From Prevotellaceae bacterium (GTDB lineage Bacteria > Bacteroidota > Bacteroidia > Bacteroidales > UBA932): a DNA stretch of 13,623 nucleotides. The position numbers and the translations under genes are program-made. The stretch covers positions 1-13,623 of the forward strand of contig JAITHX010000158.1 of assembly GCA_031279735.1 (NCBI GenBank). The letters run 5' to 3'. This document shows, in pieces, positions 1 through 6,123 of this stretch. The notes under the pieces are model-generated. The model was not told where the DNA came from, did not search any database, and worked only from the letters and a program-made list of their open reading frames with translations. Each line of letters starts with the position of its first letter. Within the stretch, counting starts at the first letter, position 1.

Positions 1-1
1 T

Positions 2-52
2 ACGAAAAATCCAGTCCTGAAAAACCTGCTGCTGAACCGATACGACGAATAG
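2..52 (+). CDS. C-terminal end of an upstream gene (partial; possibly the ATPase partner of RloB)
   Basis: Reading from base 2 gives 16 codons (TKNPVLKNLLLNRYDE) and a TAG stop at 50-52; the gene enters from outside the window. The peptide is too short for a family call. RloB genes normally follow an AAA ATPase gene (RloA/AbiLi), so position makes this end a candidate for that ATPase, but this is inference from context only. An alternative is that the real upstream reading is frame 1, which is open from base 1 straight into the RloB frame. That would make RloB longer at its N-terminus and this reading spurious. Confidence 0.35.
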   Translation, partial: TKNPVLKNLLLNRYDE

Positions 53-123
53 CGGCACCCGATAAAGATAACGTCATCGTTAAAATAAAAGATGCGGGTC
101 AGGGTTTAAGGAAGGAAGAAGGT

Positions 124-765
124 GTGCGAATACCTTTTACGTTCCTTGTAATAGTTTCGGGCGGCGAGAAAAGGGAACGGGATTATTTAAAAATAATCCG
201 CAACCAGCATCTGTTCCCACGAATTAAAATTGAATTTGTTACAGACTCTTCAAAACTCAATCCGAATGGGCTTCTGGAAACTGCAAAAGACAAACGGGAA
301 CGTTACAAAACAAGTACGGAAGTTCCCGACGATATTTTTATAGTTTCGGATGTTGACCATTTTATGGACGAACTTTTATTTATCAAGCCTGAATGTGAAA
401 AATTAAACATATCATTGATAATAAGTAATTCCTGTTTTGAAGTATGGTTATATTACGTAAAGTTTAAAGACAAACCGCGTGACTTTAGTATTCCGGACGA
501 TCCTCTGAAAATCAGTCAATCGTTTAAGAAATATATTGATGGAAAAATAAAAGGCGGAATTGACCCGAGAAAAGTCATTTTCAACATTTGCGAAAACATT
601 GAAAATGCAAAAGCCAACTATGAAGAAGACCGCAACGGTATCCCCAAATTGTTTTCCACTAATATGTTTTTGCTGGCGGAAGCACTTTTGCCTTTCATAG
701 AAGCCGAACTTATAAGAGAGAAGAACAAACGCGAACGAAAAGCTAAAAAAAAAAATGTACGGTAA
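124..765 (+). CDS. rloB: RloB-family protein (TOPRIM-like partner in RloAB/AbiL-type defence)
   Basis: The 213-residue product matches the RloB layout. A first beta strand leads into GGEKRERDY (residues 13-21, equivalent to the family's EGEKTE-Y acidic motif). An acidic DVDH follows at 76-79, then SNSCFEVWL at 101-109, where the family has SNPCFELWL. The C-terminus is a basic KRERKAKKK tail. RloB proteins are known as TOPRIM/OLD-nuclease-like partners of AAA ATPases in restriction-modification-linked and abortive-infection loci (AbiLii is a homologue); cleavage activity of this protein is inferred. The start used is GTG at 124 with a strong ribosome-binding site (AGGAAGG at 109-115, 8 nt upstream), unusual for this genome. 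The same frame has no stop back to base 1 but also no other standard start, so an N-terminal extension beyond the window cannot be excluded. The family's first-motif Glu is Gly here (GGEK). A run of eleven A at 745-755 lies near the 3' end. Confidence 0.8.
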   Translation: MRIPFTFLVIVSGGEKRERDYLKIIRNQHLFPRIKIEFVTDSSKLNPNGLLETAKDKRERYKTSTEVPDDIFIVSDVDHFMDELLFIKPECEKLNISLIISNSCFEVWLYYVKFKDKPRDFSIPDDPLKISQSFKKYIDGKIKGGIDPRKVIFNICENIENAKANYEEDRNGIPKLFSTNMFLLAEALLPFIEAELIREKNKRERKAKKKNVR

Positions 766-935
766 AGAATTAAGGGTGATGGCGAGAATCCGTTGATCCT
801 ATCCCTGAAGGTACCAGTTTTGTAATAAGAAATCAGGTTCTGCCGGAAATTGTGTGGAAAAGTCATAAAACCCTTATTTTTCAAAGTGCCCTTAGCAGCC
901 TCCGGACAATATGTTCACCCTTATTCCCTTATTAA
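755..935 (+). pseudogene. Possible decayed remnant of a gene downstream of rloB
   Basis: An ATG at 755 overlaps the last codons of rloB, as expected for a translationally coupled next gene, but it opens only 13 codons before a TGA. A different frame (780-932, stop TAA 933-935) then reads 51 codons of plausible protein, with segments such as ESVDPIPEGTSFVIRNQV (residues 3-20 of that frame) and LPEIVWKSHKTLIFQ, but has no normal start. One frameshift would join the two. Either this is a broken third gene of the rloB operon cut off by the palindromic element at 951, or a chance open stretch. I do not recognise a family. Confidence 0.2.
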
Positions 936-950
936 AGGATTGTGCGGTTC

Positions 951-1163
951 TTCACCGCGTCGCGGTGTTTTTTTTACCGCAAGGAGCGCGGAGGGCGCAA
1001 AGGCTTCGCGTCCTTTGCGAAGCCTTTGCGCAAGGTCGCCGGAGGCTGCGGGTCAAGCCCTCAAGCCTTGTAACCGCGCGCCCATCGCAAAGGACGCGAA
1101 GCCCTTGCGCCCTTTGCGAAGCCATTGCGCCCATTGCGTTACAAAACACCGCAACGCGGTGAA
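951..1163. repeat. 213-bp palindromic (fold-back) intergenic element
   Basis: The two ends are inverted copies of each other: 951-971 and 1143-1163 pair at 20 of 21 positions, built on CACCGCGTCGCGGTG. Inside, 993-1020 pairs with 1085-1112 at 27 of 28 positions. The left arm also holds its own perfect 15-bp stem, GCGCAAAGGCTTCGC (995-1009) with GCGAAGCCTTTGCGC (1017-1031). The word CGCAAAG/CTTTGCG recurs throughout. No target-site duplication is evident and no protein is credible inside, so it looks like a REP- or MITE-like non-coding element. The open frames across it are by-products of the repeat. Confidence 0.75.
953..975 (+). terminator. Terminator-like hairpin with T8 tract
   Basis: CACCGC (953-958), loop GTC, GCGGTG (962-967) and eight T (968-975) form the classic intrinsic-terminator shape, placed to end transcription coming from rloB. 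The stem is only 6 bp. ACCGC can alternatively pair with the upstream GCGGT at 944-948, so two exclusive folds exist. The right end of the element forms the mirror hairpin on the - strand with only four T. Confidence 0.5.
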
Positions 1164-1244
1164 AAAACACGCAAACTTTTTCCACACAATTCCCAGTAGA
1201 ACCGTTATTTAGAAATAACTTACAAAGGATGCAGTTCGGGTTTT

Positions 1245-1340
1245 TAGCACACAGATGACACGGATGACGCAGATGACACGGATTTAGGGATGTGTCATCT
1301 GTGTTATCTGTGTCATCCGTGTGCTAAGTACATCCCTAAA
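1245..1340. repeat. Long imperfect hairpin at the convergent rloB/malY 3' ends
   Basis: Bases 1245-1278 pair with 1293-1326 (30 of 34 positions, three of the four mismatches being G-U compatible). Both arms are made of degenerate repeats of GATGACAC/GATGACG. A second overlapping inverted pair, TTTAGGGATG (1283-1292) with CATCCCTAAA (1331-1340), could form instead. The site lies 23 bases past the malY stop, so its RNA could end or protect the malY operon transcript. There is no clear T tract, so termination is inferred. A separate perfect palindrome, GTTATTT-AG-AAATAAC, sits just upstream at 1204-1219. Confidence 0.6.
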
Positions 1341-1348
1341 ATGAATAA

Positions 1349-2515
1349 CTACCCTACAACCGTTTTTATTCTTTCGAGCGCCTTTTCGAGCGTAGCTCTC
1401 GGCGTTGCGGCATTGAGACGCAGAAACAATTCGCCTTCGTTGCCGAAGATACGTCCGGGGTTCATTGCCACGCCCGCCTTTTTCACCATAAGATCATTGA
1501 TTTCCTGCCGCGACAGGTTCATGTCTCCGCAATCGAGCCACATCAGGTAGGTGCCTTCGGGTTTTCGCGTCTTTATGCAGGGAATGTTCGTTTTGAGAAA
1601 CGAGATCACAAAGTCGAAATTACCCTCAAGATAAAGCAACAGCTGTCGCAGCCACTCTTCGCCGCCGGTATAGGCGGCTTCGAGAGCAATGTCGCCGAAA
1701 ATCGTTCCGGAGGAGATGCTCATGCGGGTGACGAAGTCGTTGTATTTCCGGTAAAGCTCCTCGTTGTCGGAATACACTACGGAGGAGTACAGTCCCGCTA
1801 TGTTGAACGTTTTGCTCGGAGCCACGAAAGTGAGGGTCTGACGGGCTATTTCGTCGGAAATCGACGCCATATAAATGTGTTTGTGCGGAGCGAACACCAA
1901 GTCGGAGTGAATTTCGTCCGACAGTATCAGCACATTGTATTTGAGACAAAGTTCTCCGATTCTCGTCAGTTCTTCCCTTGTCCACACCCTGCCGACGGGA
2001 TTGTGAGGGCTGCACATTATGTACATTTTCACGCCCGAAGCAAGTTTTGCCTCGAAGTCGTCGAAATCGATGGTATAATATCCGTCGCCGGAGTTGACGA
2101 GAGAACTCTTCGCCAGCGTTCGTCCGTTGTTGTTGACCGCATACATGAAGGGATGATAGACGGGAGTGTTAATCAGAATCCTGTCGCCCGGATTCGTGAA
2201 CACGTTCACCGCGAAGTTCAGCGCCGGAACAACGCCGGGGCTGAAACTTATTTTCCGCGTGTCGATGTTCCAGCCCCTGCGCTGCAGCCAGTTCCGCACC
2301 GATTCGTAGAACGATTGCGGACGAATGTTGTAGCCCAGTATTTCGTGTTCCAGACGTTTTTTCAGTGCATTGACGATAAAGTCGGGAGTTTTGAAATCCA
2401 TGTCGGCAACCCAGAGAGGTATCAGGTCGCTGCTCCCGAACCGTTCCGCGCAATTGTCCCACTTTTCGCAGTTCGTGTTTCTGCGTTCCGTCAGTTCGTC
2501 GAAATTATATGTCAT
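1349..2515 (-). CDS. malY: MalY/PatB-type PLP-dependent C-S lyase / aminotransferase
   Basis: The 388-residue product is a fold-type I PLP enzyme of the MalY/PatB subgroup, whose members mainly cleave cystathionine or other C-S bonds (beta-elimination to pyruvate, ammonia and a thiol), some with transaminase activity. Numbering from the ATG, visible marks are the N-terminal LIPLWVADMDF typical of the subgroup (about 31-41), CSPHNPVGRVW (about 168-178, cofactor-binding Asn), LSDEIHSDL (about 198-206, Asp pairing with the pyridine N), APSKTFNIAGL (about 232-242, Lys235 Schiff base) and the C-terminal RLNAATPR (about 366-373) with the carboxylate-binding Arg. I chose ATG at 2515; TTG at 2518 adds one residue. 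The gene starts about 11 bases after the gpmA stop and is the last gene of the operon. Substrate cannot be told from sequence. Confidence 0.9.
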   Translation of the reverse strand: MTYNFDELTERRNTNCEKWDNCAERFGSSDLIPLWVADMDFKTPDFIVNALKKRLEHEILGYNIRPQSFYESVRNWLQRRGWNIDTRKISFSPGVVPALNFAVNVFTNPGDRILINTPVYHPFMYAVNNNGRTLAKSSLVNSGDGYYTIDFDDFEAKLASGVKMYIMCSPHNPVGRVWTREELTRIGELCLKYNVLILSDEIHSDLVFAPHKHIYMASISDEIARQTLTFVAPSKTFNIAGLYSSVVYSDNEELYRKYNDFVTRMSISSGTIFGDIALEAAYTGGEEWLRQLLLYLEGNFDFVISFLKTNIPCIKTRKPEGTYLMWLDCGDMNLSRQEINDLMVKKAGVAMNPGRIFGNEGELFLRLNAATPRATLEKALERIKTVVG

Positions 2516-2526
2516 CAAATTCCGCT

Positions 2527-3270
2527 TTACTTTTTCCCCTGATTGGCAACCGCCGCCATTTTCTTTTCGATTTCGGCCGGGTCGCCGAGGAAATAGTCCT
2601 TCGCGAGCAGCATATTGTCGTCAAACTCGAAGACGTAGGGTACGGCGGTGGGCAGATTGAGGCTTACTATTTCGGCGTCCGAAATGTTTTTAAGAAACTT
2701 GATGATGGCGCGCAGACTGTTGCCGTGAGCGGCGACTATCACCTCGTCGTAGCGGCTCATCGAAGGCACGATTACATTTTCCCAGTACGGAAGCGCTCTT
2801 TCCACCGTTTCCTTCAGCGATTCGGTGAGGGGAATATCCTTTTCGTCGAGTTCCGCATAGCGGAGGTCGATGCGCGGGCTGCGCTCGTCGTCGGCGGCGA
2901 GAGGGGCGGGAGCTATGTCGTAGCTTCTGCGCCAGACAAGCACTTGCGCTTCGCCGTACTTTTCGGCGGTTTCGGCTTTGTTCAGCCCCTGAAGCATGCC
3001 GTAGTGCTTTTCGTTCAGTCGCCACGACTTCTCCACCGGAATCCAGTCGAGATTCATCACGTCGAGCACCCCGTTCAGCGTCTTGACCGCTCTCTTGAGA
3101 TACGACGTATAGGCTTTTCCGAAGCGGAAGCCATGTTCGCCGAGGATTTTCCCCGCCAGTGCCGCTTCCTCTATTCCTTTGGGCGAAAGATCCACGTCGG
3201 TCCAGCCGGTGAATCTGTTTTCGTTGTTCCAAACGCTTTCTCCATGACGGAGCAATACAACTTTTTTCAT
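2527..3270 (-). CDS. gpmA: 2,3-bisphosphoglycerate-dependent phosphoglycerate mutase
   Basis: The enzyme interconverts 3- and 2-phosphoglycerate in cytosolic glycolysis and gluconeogenesis through a phospho-histidine. All signature parts of the dPGM family are present: LLRHGESVWN at 6-15 with catalytic His9, GWTDVDLSPKG at 22-32, YTSYLKRA at 54-61 with Arg60, RLNEKHYG at 84-91 with the general acid-base Glu87, and AAHGNSLR at 180-187 with His182. The length of 247 residues is standard for GpmA. It starts with ATG 33 bases after the tsaC stop and is followed closely by malY, so it is read as part of the gcvT operon. No missing residues were seen. Confidence 0.96.
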   Translation of the reverse strand: MKKVVLLRHGESVWNNENRFTGWTDVDLSPKGIEEAALAGKILGEHGFRFGKAYTSYLKRAVKTLNGVLDVMNLDWIPVEKSWRLNEKHYGMLQGLNKAETAEKYGEAQVLVWRRSYDIAPAPLAADDERSPRIDLRYAELDEKDIPLTESLKETVERALPYWENVIVPSMSRYDEVIVAAHGNSLRAIIKFLKNISDAEIVSLNLPTAVPYVFEFDDNMLLAKDYFLGDPAEIEKKMAAVANQGKK

Positions 3271-3303
3271 TCTTTGATGTTTCCGTTTATATTAATAATA
3301 GTT

Positions 3304-3879
3304 TTAATTTCTGATTATCCGCACTTCGCCCGACAGTCCCGCGGCAATTATCGGAGAAGGCTTGCCGGTCATTCGTCCGGCGTGCCGCGCATCCACCGTG
3401 TAATCCACCGCCGAGAGAATCTCCGGCGCAATGTCGCCGAAACTCTTGGGCGTCGGCTGTCCGGCGAGATTCGCCGAAGTCGAGACCAGCGGACGACGCA
3501 GGGCGCGAACGAGTGCCGCGCAATAGTCGTGTCGCACGAGACGGACGCCTATGCTGCCGTCCTCCGCCACTATTTCGGGCGCCACCCCGCAGGCTCCGGG
3601 AAGAACGAGGGTGAGCGGACCGTCGGACACCTCAATCAAGTCGAGAGCTATGTCGGGCACTTTGCGGACACAGTCGTAGAGCATGTCGAGGTTCGCCACG
3701 AGAACTATCGCGGCGGTGCCGGCGCGCTTTCCCTTGATGGAGTAGAGACGGCGCACCGCCGCGCTGTCGGTGGCGTCGCAGCCAAGCCCCCAAACCGTAT
3801 CGGCGGGATAGAGAATCGTACCCTTCCGGTTCAGGACGTCGAGCGCGGGCTTTATTTCGCTGTTCCTGTCTTTGTTCAT
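3304..3879 (-). CDS. tsaC: L-threonylcarbamoyladenylate synthase (TsaC/YwlC, Sua5-YciO-YrdC family)
   Basis: This is the short single-domain form (191 residues) of the enzyme that makes threonylcarbamoyl-AMP from Thr, bicarbonate and ATP for the universal t6A37 modification of ANN-decoding tRNAs. Family marks are ILYPADTVWGLGCDAT at 22-37, a basic KGKR at 49-52, DGPLTLVLPG at 86-95, IGVRLVRH at 110-117 and STSANLAGQ at 133-141. After KGKR the family usually has a Lys-Pro before the strand (KPL-type); here it reads AGTAAIVLV, a modest departure. Near the end, KPSPII replaces the common KPSTII. The Sua5 C-terminal domain is absent. It lies 51 bases after gcvT and 33 before gpmA, without an evident own promoter. 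Confidence 0.93.
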   Translation of the reverse strand: MNKDRNSEIKPALDVLNRKGTILYPADTVWGLGCDATDSAAVRRLYSIKGKRAGTAAIVLVANLDMLYDCVRKVPDIALDLIEVSDGPLTLVLPGACGVAPEIVAEDGSIGVRLVRHDYCAALVRALRRPLVSTSANLAGQPTPKSFGDIAPEILSAVDYTVDARHAGRMTGKPSPIIAAGLSGEVRIIRN

Positions 3880-3930
3880 TCGTTCGATGATTTCGTTGCG
3901 ATTGTAATGAAATATTTGCCGAACGGGGCG

Positions 3931-5019
3931 TTAGCGTTTAACAGTCCGGGCTTTCAGCAGACGGTCGCGTATCTTGACGAATATTTCCGCGCCCGGCTTT
4001 GAATATCCGGTTTCGACGTAAGCCATTCCTATTCCGATTTTTCTCGACGGCGACATGGTGCCCGACGTGACTTCGCCGATTTTTTCGCCGCCGGCGCCGC
4101 ACACTTCGTAGCGGCCGCGCGGCACGCCCCTGTCGATCATGTCGAAGCTGACGAGTTTGCGCGTCACTCCCGCCGCGCGCTGACGGAGGAGAAAATCCTT
4201 GTCGATAAAATCCTTGTCGTCCTTAAACTTCACTATCCAGCCCAAGCCGGCTTCGAGGGGCGAAGTTTCGTCGGAAATATCGCTGCCGTAGAGACAGTAG
4301 CCCATTTCGAGCCGCAGAGTATCGCGCGCTCCAAGCCCGACGGGCTGGATGCCGGCGTCCCTGCCGGCGTCGAACAATGCGCGCCAGAGTTTCGGAGCGT
4401 CCGCATTGGCAACGTAAATCTCGCATCCTCCCGCACCGGTGTAGCCTGTTGCGGAGACAATCGCATCGTCGATGCCGGCAACGCGCATTTTGCGGAACGA
4501 ATAATAAGGTATGTCGGCAATATTGCCGTCGGCGAGTTTGGCGACTGTTTCGACAGCCTTCGGACCCTGAACGGCGAGGAGGGAGATTTCGTCCGAAGCA
4601 TCGTAAAGTTCCTTTCCGGGCGTCAGACCGAAACGTCCGGCGAAAGAGCAGATGTGATCCCAGTCCTTGCGGATATTGCCCGCATTGACAACGAGGAGAT
4701 AAGTGCGCCCGTCGATGCAGTAAACCAGAAGATCGTCCACAATGCCTCCGCGTCCGTTGGGCAAGCAGGAATATTGCGCCTTGCCGGGGGCGAGGGCGGC
4801 GACGTCGTTCGACGTGAGATATTGCAGAAAGTCGAGAGCATGTTCGCCCTTGACCCAAAATTCACCCCTGTGACTTACGTCGAACACTCCGACCTTCCCG
4901 CGCACGGCAAGATGTTCGTCGTTTATTCCGGTGTATTCTATCGGCATGTTAAAGCCCGCGAATGGAGCCATTTTAGCTCCGAGTTCGATATGAAATTGCG
5001 TCAACACAGTACTTTTCAT
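3931..5019 (-). CDS. gcvT: Glycine cleavage system T protein (aminomethyltransferase)
   Basis: GcvT transfers the methylene group from the aminomethyl-lipoyl arm of H protein to tetrahydrofolate, releasing ammonia. The 362 residues cover the whole family. The N-terminus carries HIELGAKMAPFAGFNMPIEY (10-29), then VFDVSHRGEF (45-54), GGIVDDLLVY (91-100) with the catalytic Asp pair, ATGYTGAGGCEIYV (190-203), PVGLGARDTLRLEMG (226-240), SGTMSPS (319-325) and a beta-barrel C-terminal domain. In the TGYTGE-G-E motif the first Glu is Ala196, while the second Glu (200) and Arg232, which by alignment match folate-contacting residues of the family, are kept, so activity is expected. The other glycine-cleavage genes (gcvP, gcvH) are not in the window. 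It is first in a four-gene - strand operon. ATG at 5019 sits about 25 bases behind the -7 element. Confidence 0.95.
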   Translation of the reverse strand: MKSTVLTQFHIELGAKMAPFAGFNMPIEYTGINDEHLAVRGKVGVFDVSHRGEFWVKGEHALDFLQYLTSNDVAALAPGKAQYSCLPNGRGGIVDDLLVYCIDGRTYLLVVNAGNIRKDWDHICSFAGRFGLTPGKELYDASDEISLLAVQGPKAVETVAKLADGNIADIPYYSFRKMRVAGIDDAIVSATGYTGAGGCEIYVANADAPKLWRALFDAGRDAGIQPVGLGARDTLRLEMGYCLYGSDISDETSPLEAGLGWIVKFKDDKDFIDKDFLLRQRAAGVTRKLVSFDMIDRGVPRGRYEVCGAGGEKIGEVTSGTMSPSRKIGIGMAYVETGYSKPGAEIFVKIRDRLLKARTVKR

Positions 5020-5043
5020 CTAAAAAGACATTTATAATACGGC

Positions 5044-5051
5044 GCAAAAGT
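5044..5051 (-). promoter_or_regulatory. Bacteroidota-type -7 promoter element for the gcvT operon
   Basis: On the - strand the sequence reads TACTTTTG followed by CGCCG, an exact match to the Bacteroidota -7 consensus TAnnTTTG with a typical start-site context. It lies about 25 bases before the gcvT ATG. I see no TTTG box at the expected -33 distance. A three-codon open frame (ATG TCT TTT TAG) ends directly before the gcvT ATG in the short leader and is probably incidental. Confidence 0.6.
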
Positions 5052-5079
5052 AATACTATAAATGAAATTTACGAATTAC

Positions 5080-5121
5080 GGATTGCAGATTGCGGATTGC
5101 GGATTGCGGATTGCGGATTGC
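5080..5121. repeat. Heptamer tandem repeat, six copies of GGATTGC
   Basis: Six head-to-tail 7-bp units run from 5080 to 5121; five are GGATTGC and the second is AGATTGC. The run lies between the divergent gcvT and abiEi promoters, so copy-number change would alter their spacing to any shared upstream sites. No open frame crosses it usefully. Confidence 0.9.
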
Positions 5122-5162
5122 GAGCAGCCGCCGTCGAAAAGTTTCCGATTCAAAACAACCCG

Positions 5163-5192
5163 TTTGAAATTCGATTTTGTTCACTATTTCTG
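5163..5192 (+). promoter_or_regulatory. Candidate Bacteroidota-type promoter for the AbiEi gene
   Basis: TTTG at 5163-5166 (-33 box) is followed after 18 bases by TATTTCTG at 5185-5192, which fits TAnnTTTG at seven of eight positions. Spacing is near the usual 19. It would start transcription about 45 bases before the abiEi ATG. This is pattern matching only. Confidence 0.4.
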
Positions 5193-5196
5193 CGGC

Positions 5197-5213
5197 GTTC
5201 AAAGTTTGTGAAC
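5197..5213. promoter_or_regulatory. Possible operator palindrome upstream of the AbiEi gene
   Basis: GTTCAAAGTTTGTGAAC is an imperfect 17-bp palindrome (GTTCA/TGAAC outer arms) lying just after the candidate -7 box, near the expected transcript start. AbiEi antitoxins are known to repress their own operon by binding inverted repeats, so it is a reasonable operator candidate. A chance palindrome is equally possible. Confidence 0.25.
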
Positions 5214-5244
5214 GAAATTATTTAATGAACGGGCATTATGCGTT

Positions 5245-6123
5245 ATGAAGGATGTTGAATTTGACTGCGAGGTGAAAGGAAACATCAGCAATGCCAACGC
5301 GAATATCGTACTCGGACGGCTGATGGAACGGAAACAACGCTGCAATAAGCCATTGCTGTTGGTTGCCAAATACATTTATCCCGAACTGACGAATCAGTTT
5401 TCCTGTCGCGGCATAAATATTCTCGACTGTGCCGGCAACTGTATTATACGGCACAATAATCTTTTGCTGATAGTGAAAGGGCAAAAGAACGTAATGGTGA
5501 AAACAACGACCGACCGAGCGTTTCAGGAAACGGGAATTAAACTTATTTTCAATTTTCTTCTGCATCCTGAAAACGTAAATCTTCCCTATCGTACAATTCA
5601 CGAAAAAACCGGTATTTCTCTCGGCACGATAAAAAATGCGGTGGAAGAATTGACGGCAAACCATTTTATTCTGAAAACCGATAGAGGACGCTTTCTGAAA
5701 AACAGAAAAGAACTGTTGGAACGCTGGGTTATAGCCTATAACCGGACATTGAAGCCCAAGCTGCTGCTTGGACGAATGACGTTTCGGAATAATGAAAAGC
5801 GTGACCGATGGCTGTCTATGGTTTTGCCCGAAGGCATGTATTGGGGCGGCGAATCGGGCGCGAATCTTATAGACGGTTATTTATATCCGGGCACATTTGA
5901 CATTTATACGGAAATTCCCGCTAAAATGTTGTTGCCTGCCGGTTTTGTCGTTCCTAAAGAGAATGGCGAAATAAGAATATATCAAAAGTTCTGGATCGAG
6001 TCCCGTCCCGTCAAACCGGAAAACAACATCGTCCCGGCGTTGCTGATTTATGCAGATTTAATGGGCAGCGGCAACAGTCGCTGTCTGGAAACAGCTCAAA
6101 GAATTATGAATTATAAATTATGA
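5245..6123 (+). CDS. AbiEi-family antitoxin / winged-helix regulator of a type IV toxin-antitoxin system (no toxin gene beside it)
   Basis: The 292-residue product fits the AbiEi_2 type (PF09952-like). The N-terminal domain runs from FDCEVKG (6-12) through LLLVAKYIYPEL (37-48) to GINILDCAGNCII (56-68). A winged-helix segment covers about 92-150 (IHEKTGISLGTIKNAVEEL). The C-terminal domain has MYWGGESGANLIDGYLYP (198-215), YTEIPAKML (221-229), FW (249-250) and LLIYADLMGSGNSRCLETAQ (266-285). Such proteins repress their own operon and counter an AbiEii nucleotidyltransferase toxin. No such gene follows; the next 550 bases are repeats and then an opposing gene. The N-terminus looks several tens of residues shorter than usual: an in-frame stop at 5209 and no earlier start leave ATG 5245 as the only choice. 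The final residues (IMNYKL) and stop are encoded by the repeat sequence that follows. Confidence 0.82.
   Translation: MKDVEFDCEVKGNISNANANIVLGRLMERKQRCNKPLLLVAKYIYPELTNQFSCRGINILDCAGNCIIRHNNLLLIVKGQKNVMVKTTTDRAFQETGIKLIFNFLLHPENVNLPYRTIHEKTGISLGTIKNAVEELTANHFILKTDRGRFLKNRKELLERWVIAYNRTLKPKLLLGRMTFRNNEKRDRWLSMVLPEGMYWGGESGANLIDGYLYPGTFDIYTEIPAKMLLPAGFVVPKENGEIRIYQKFWIESRPVKPENNIVPALLIYADLMGSGNSRCLETAQRIMNYKL

Noticed and set aside
618..884. 88-codon open frame on the - strand overlapping the end of rloB
   Set aside because: It is antisense to a recognised gene and has low-complexity Phe/Ser/Arg composition; no support.
850..1212. Open frames on both strands across the palindromic element
   Set aside because: They are translations of CGCAAAG/CTTTGCG repeats (Arg/Ala/Leu-rich on both strands) and have no credible start context.
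2509..4002. Open frame of 497 codons on the + strand across gpmA and tsaC
   Set aside because: It runs antisense through two well-recognised genes and their intergenic gap, and its protein is not like any family.
5225..5248. Eight-codon leader frame overlapping the abiEi start (ATGA)
   Set aside because: It could couple translation, but it is too short and has no ribosome-binding site; likely chance.
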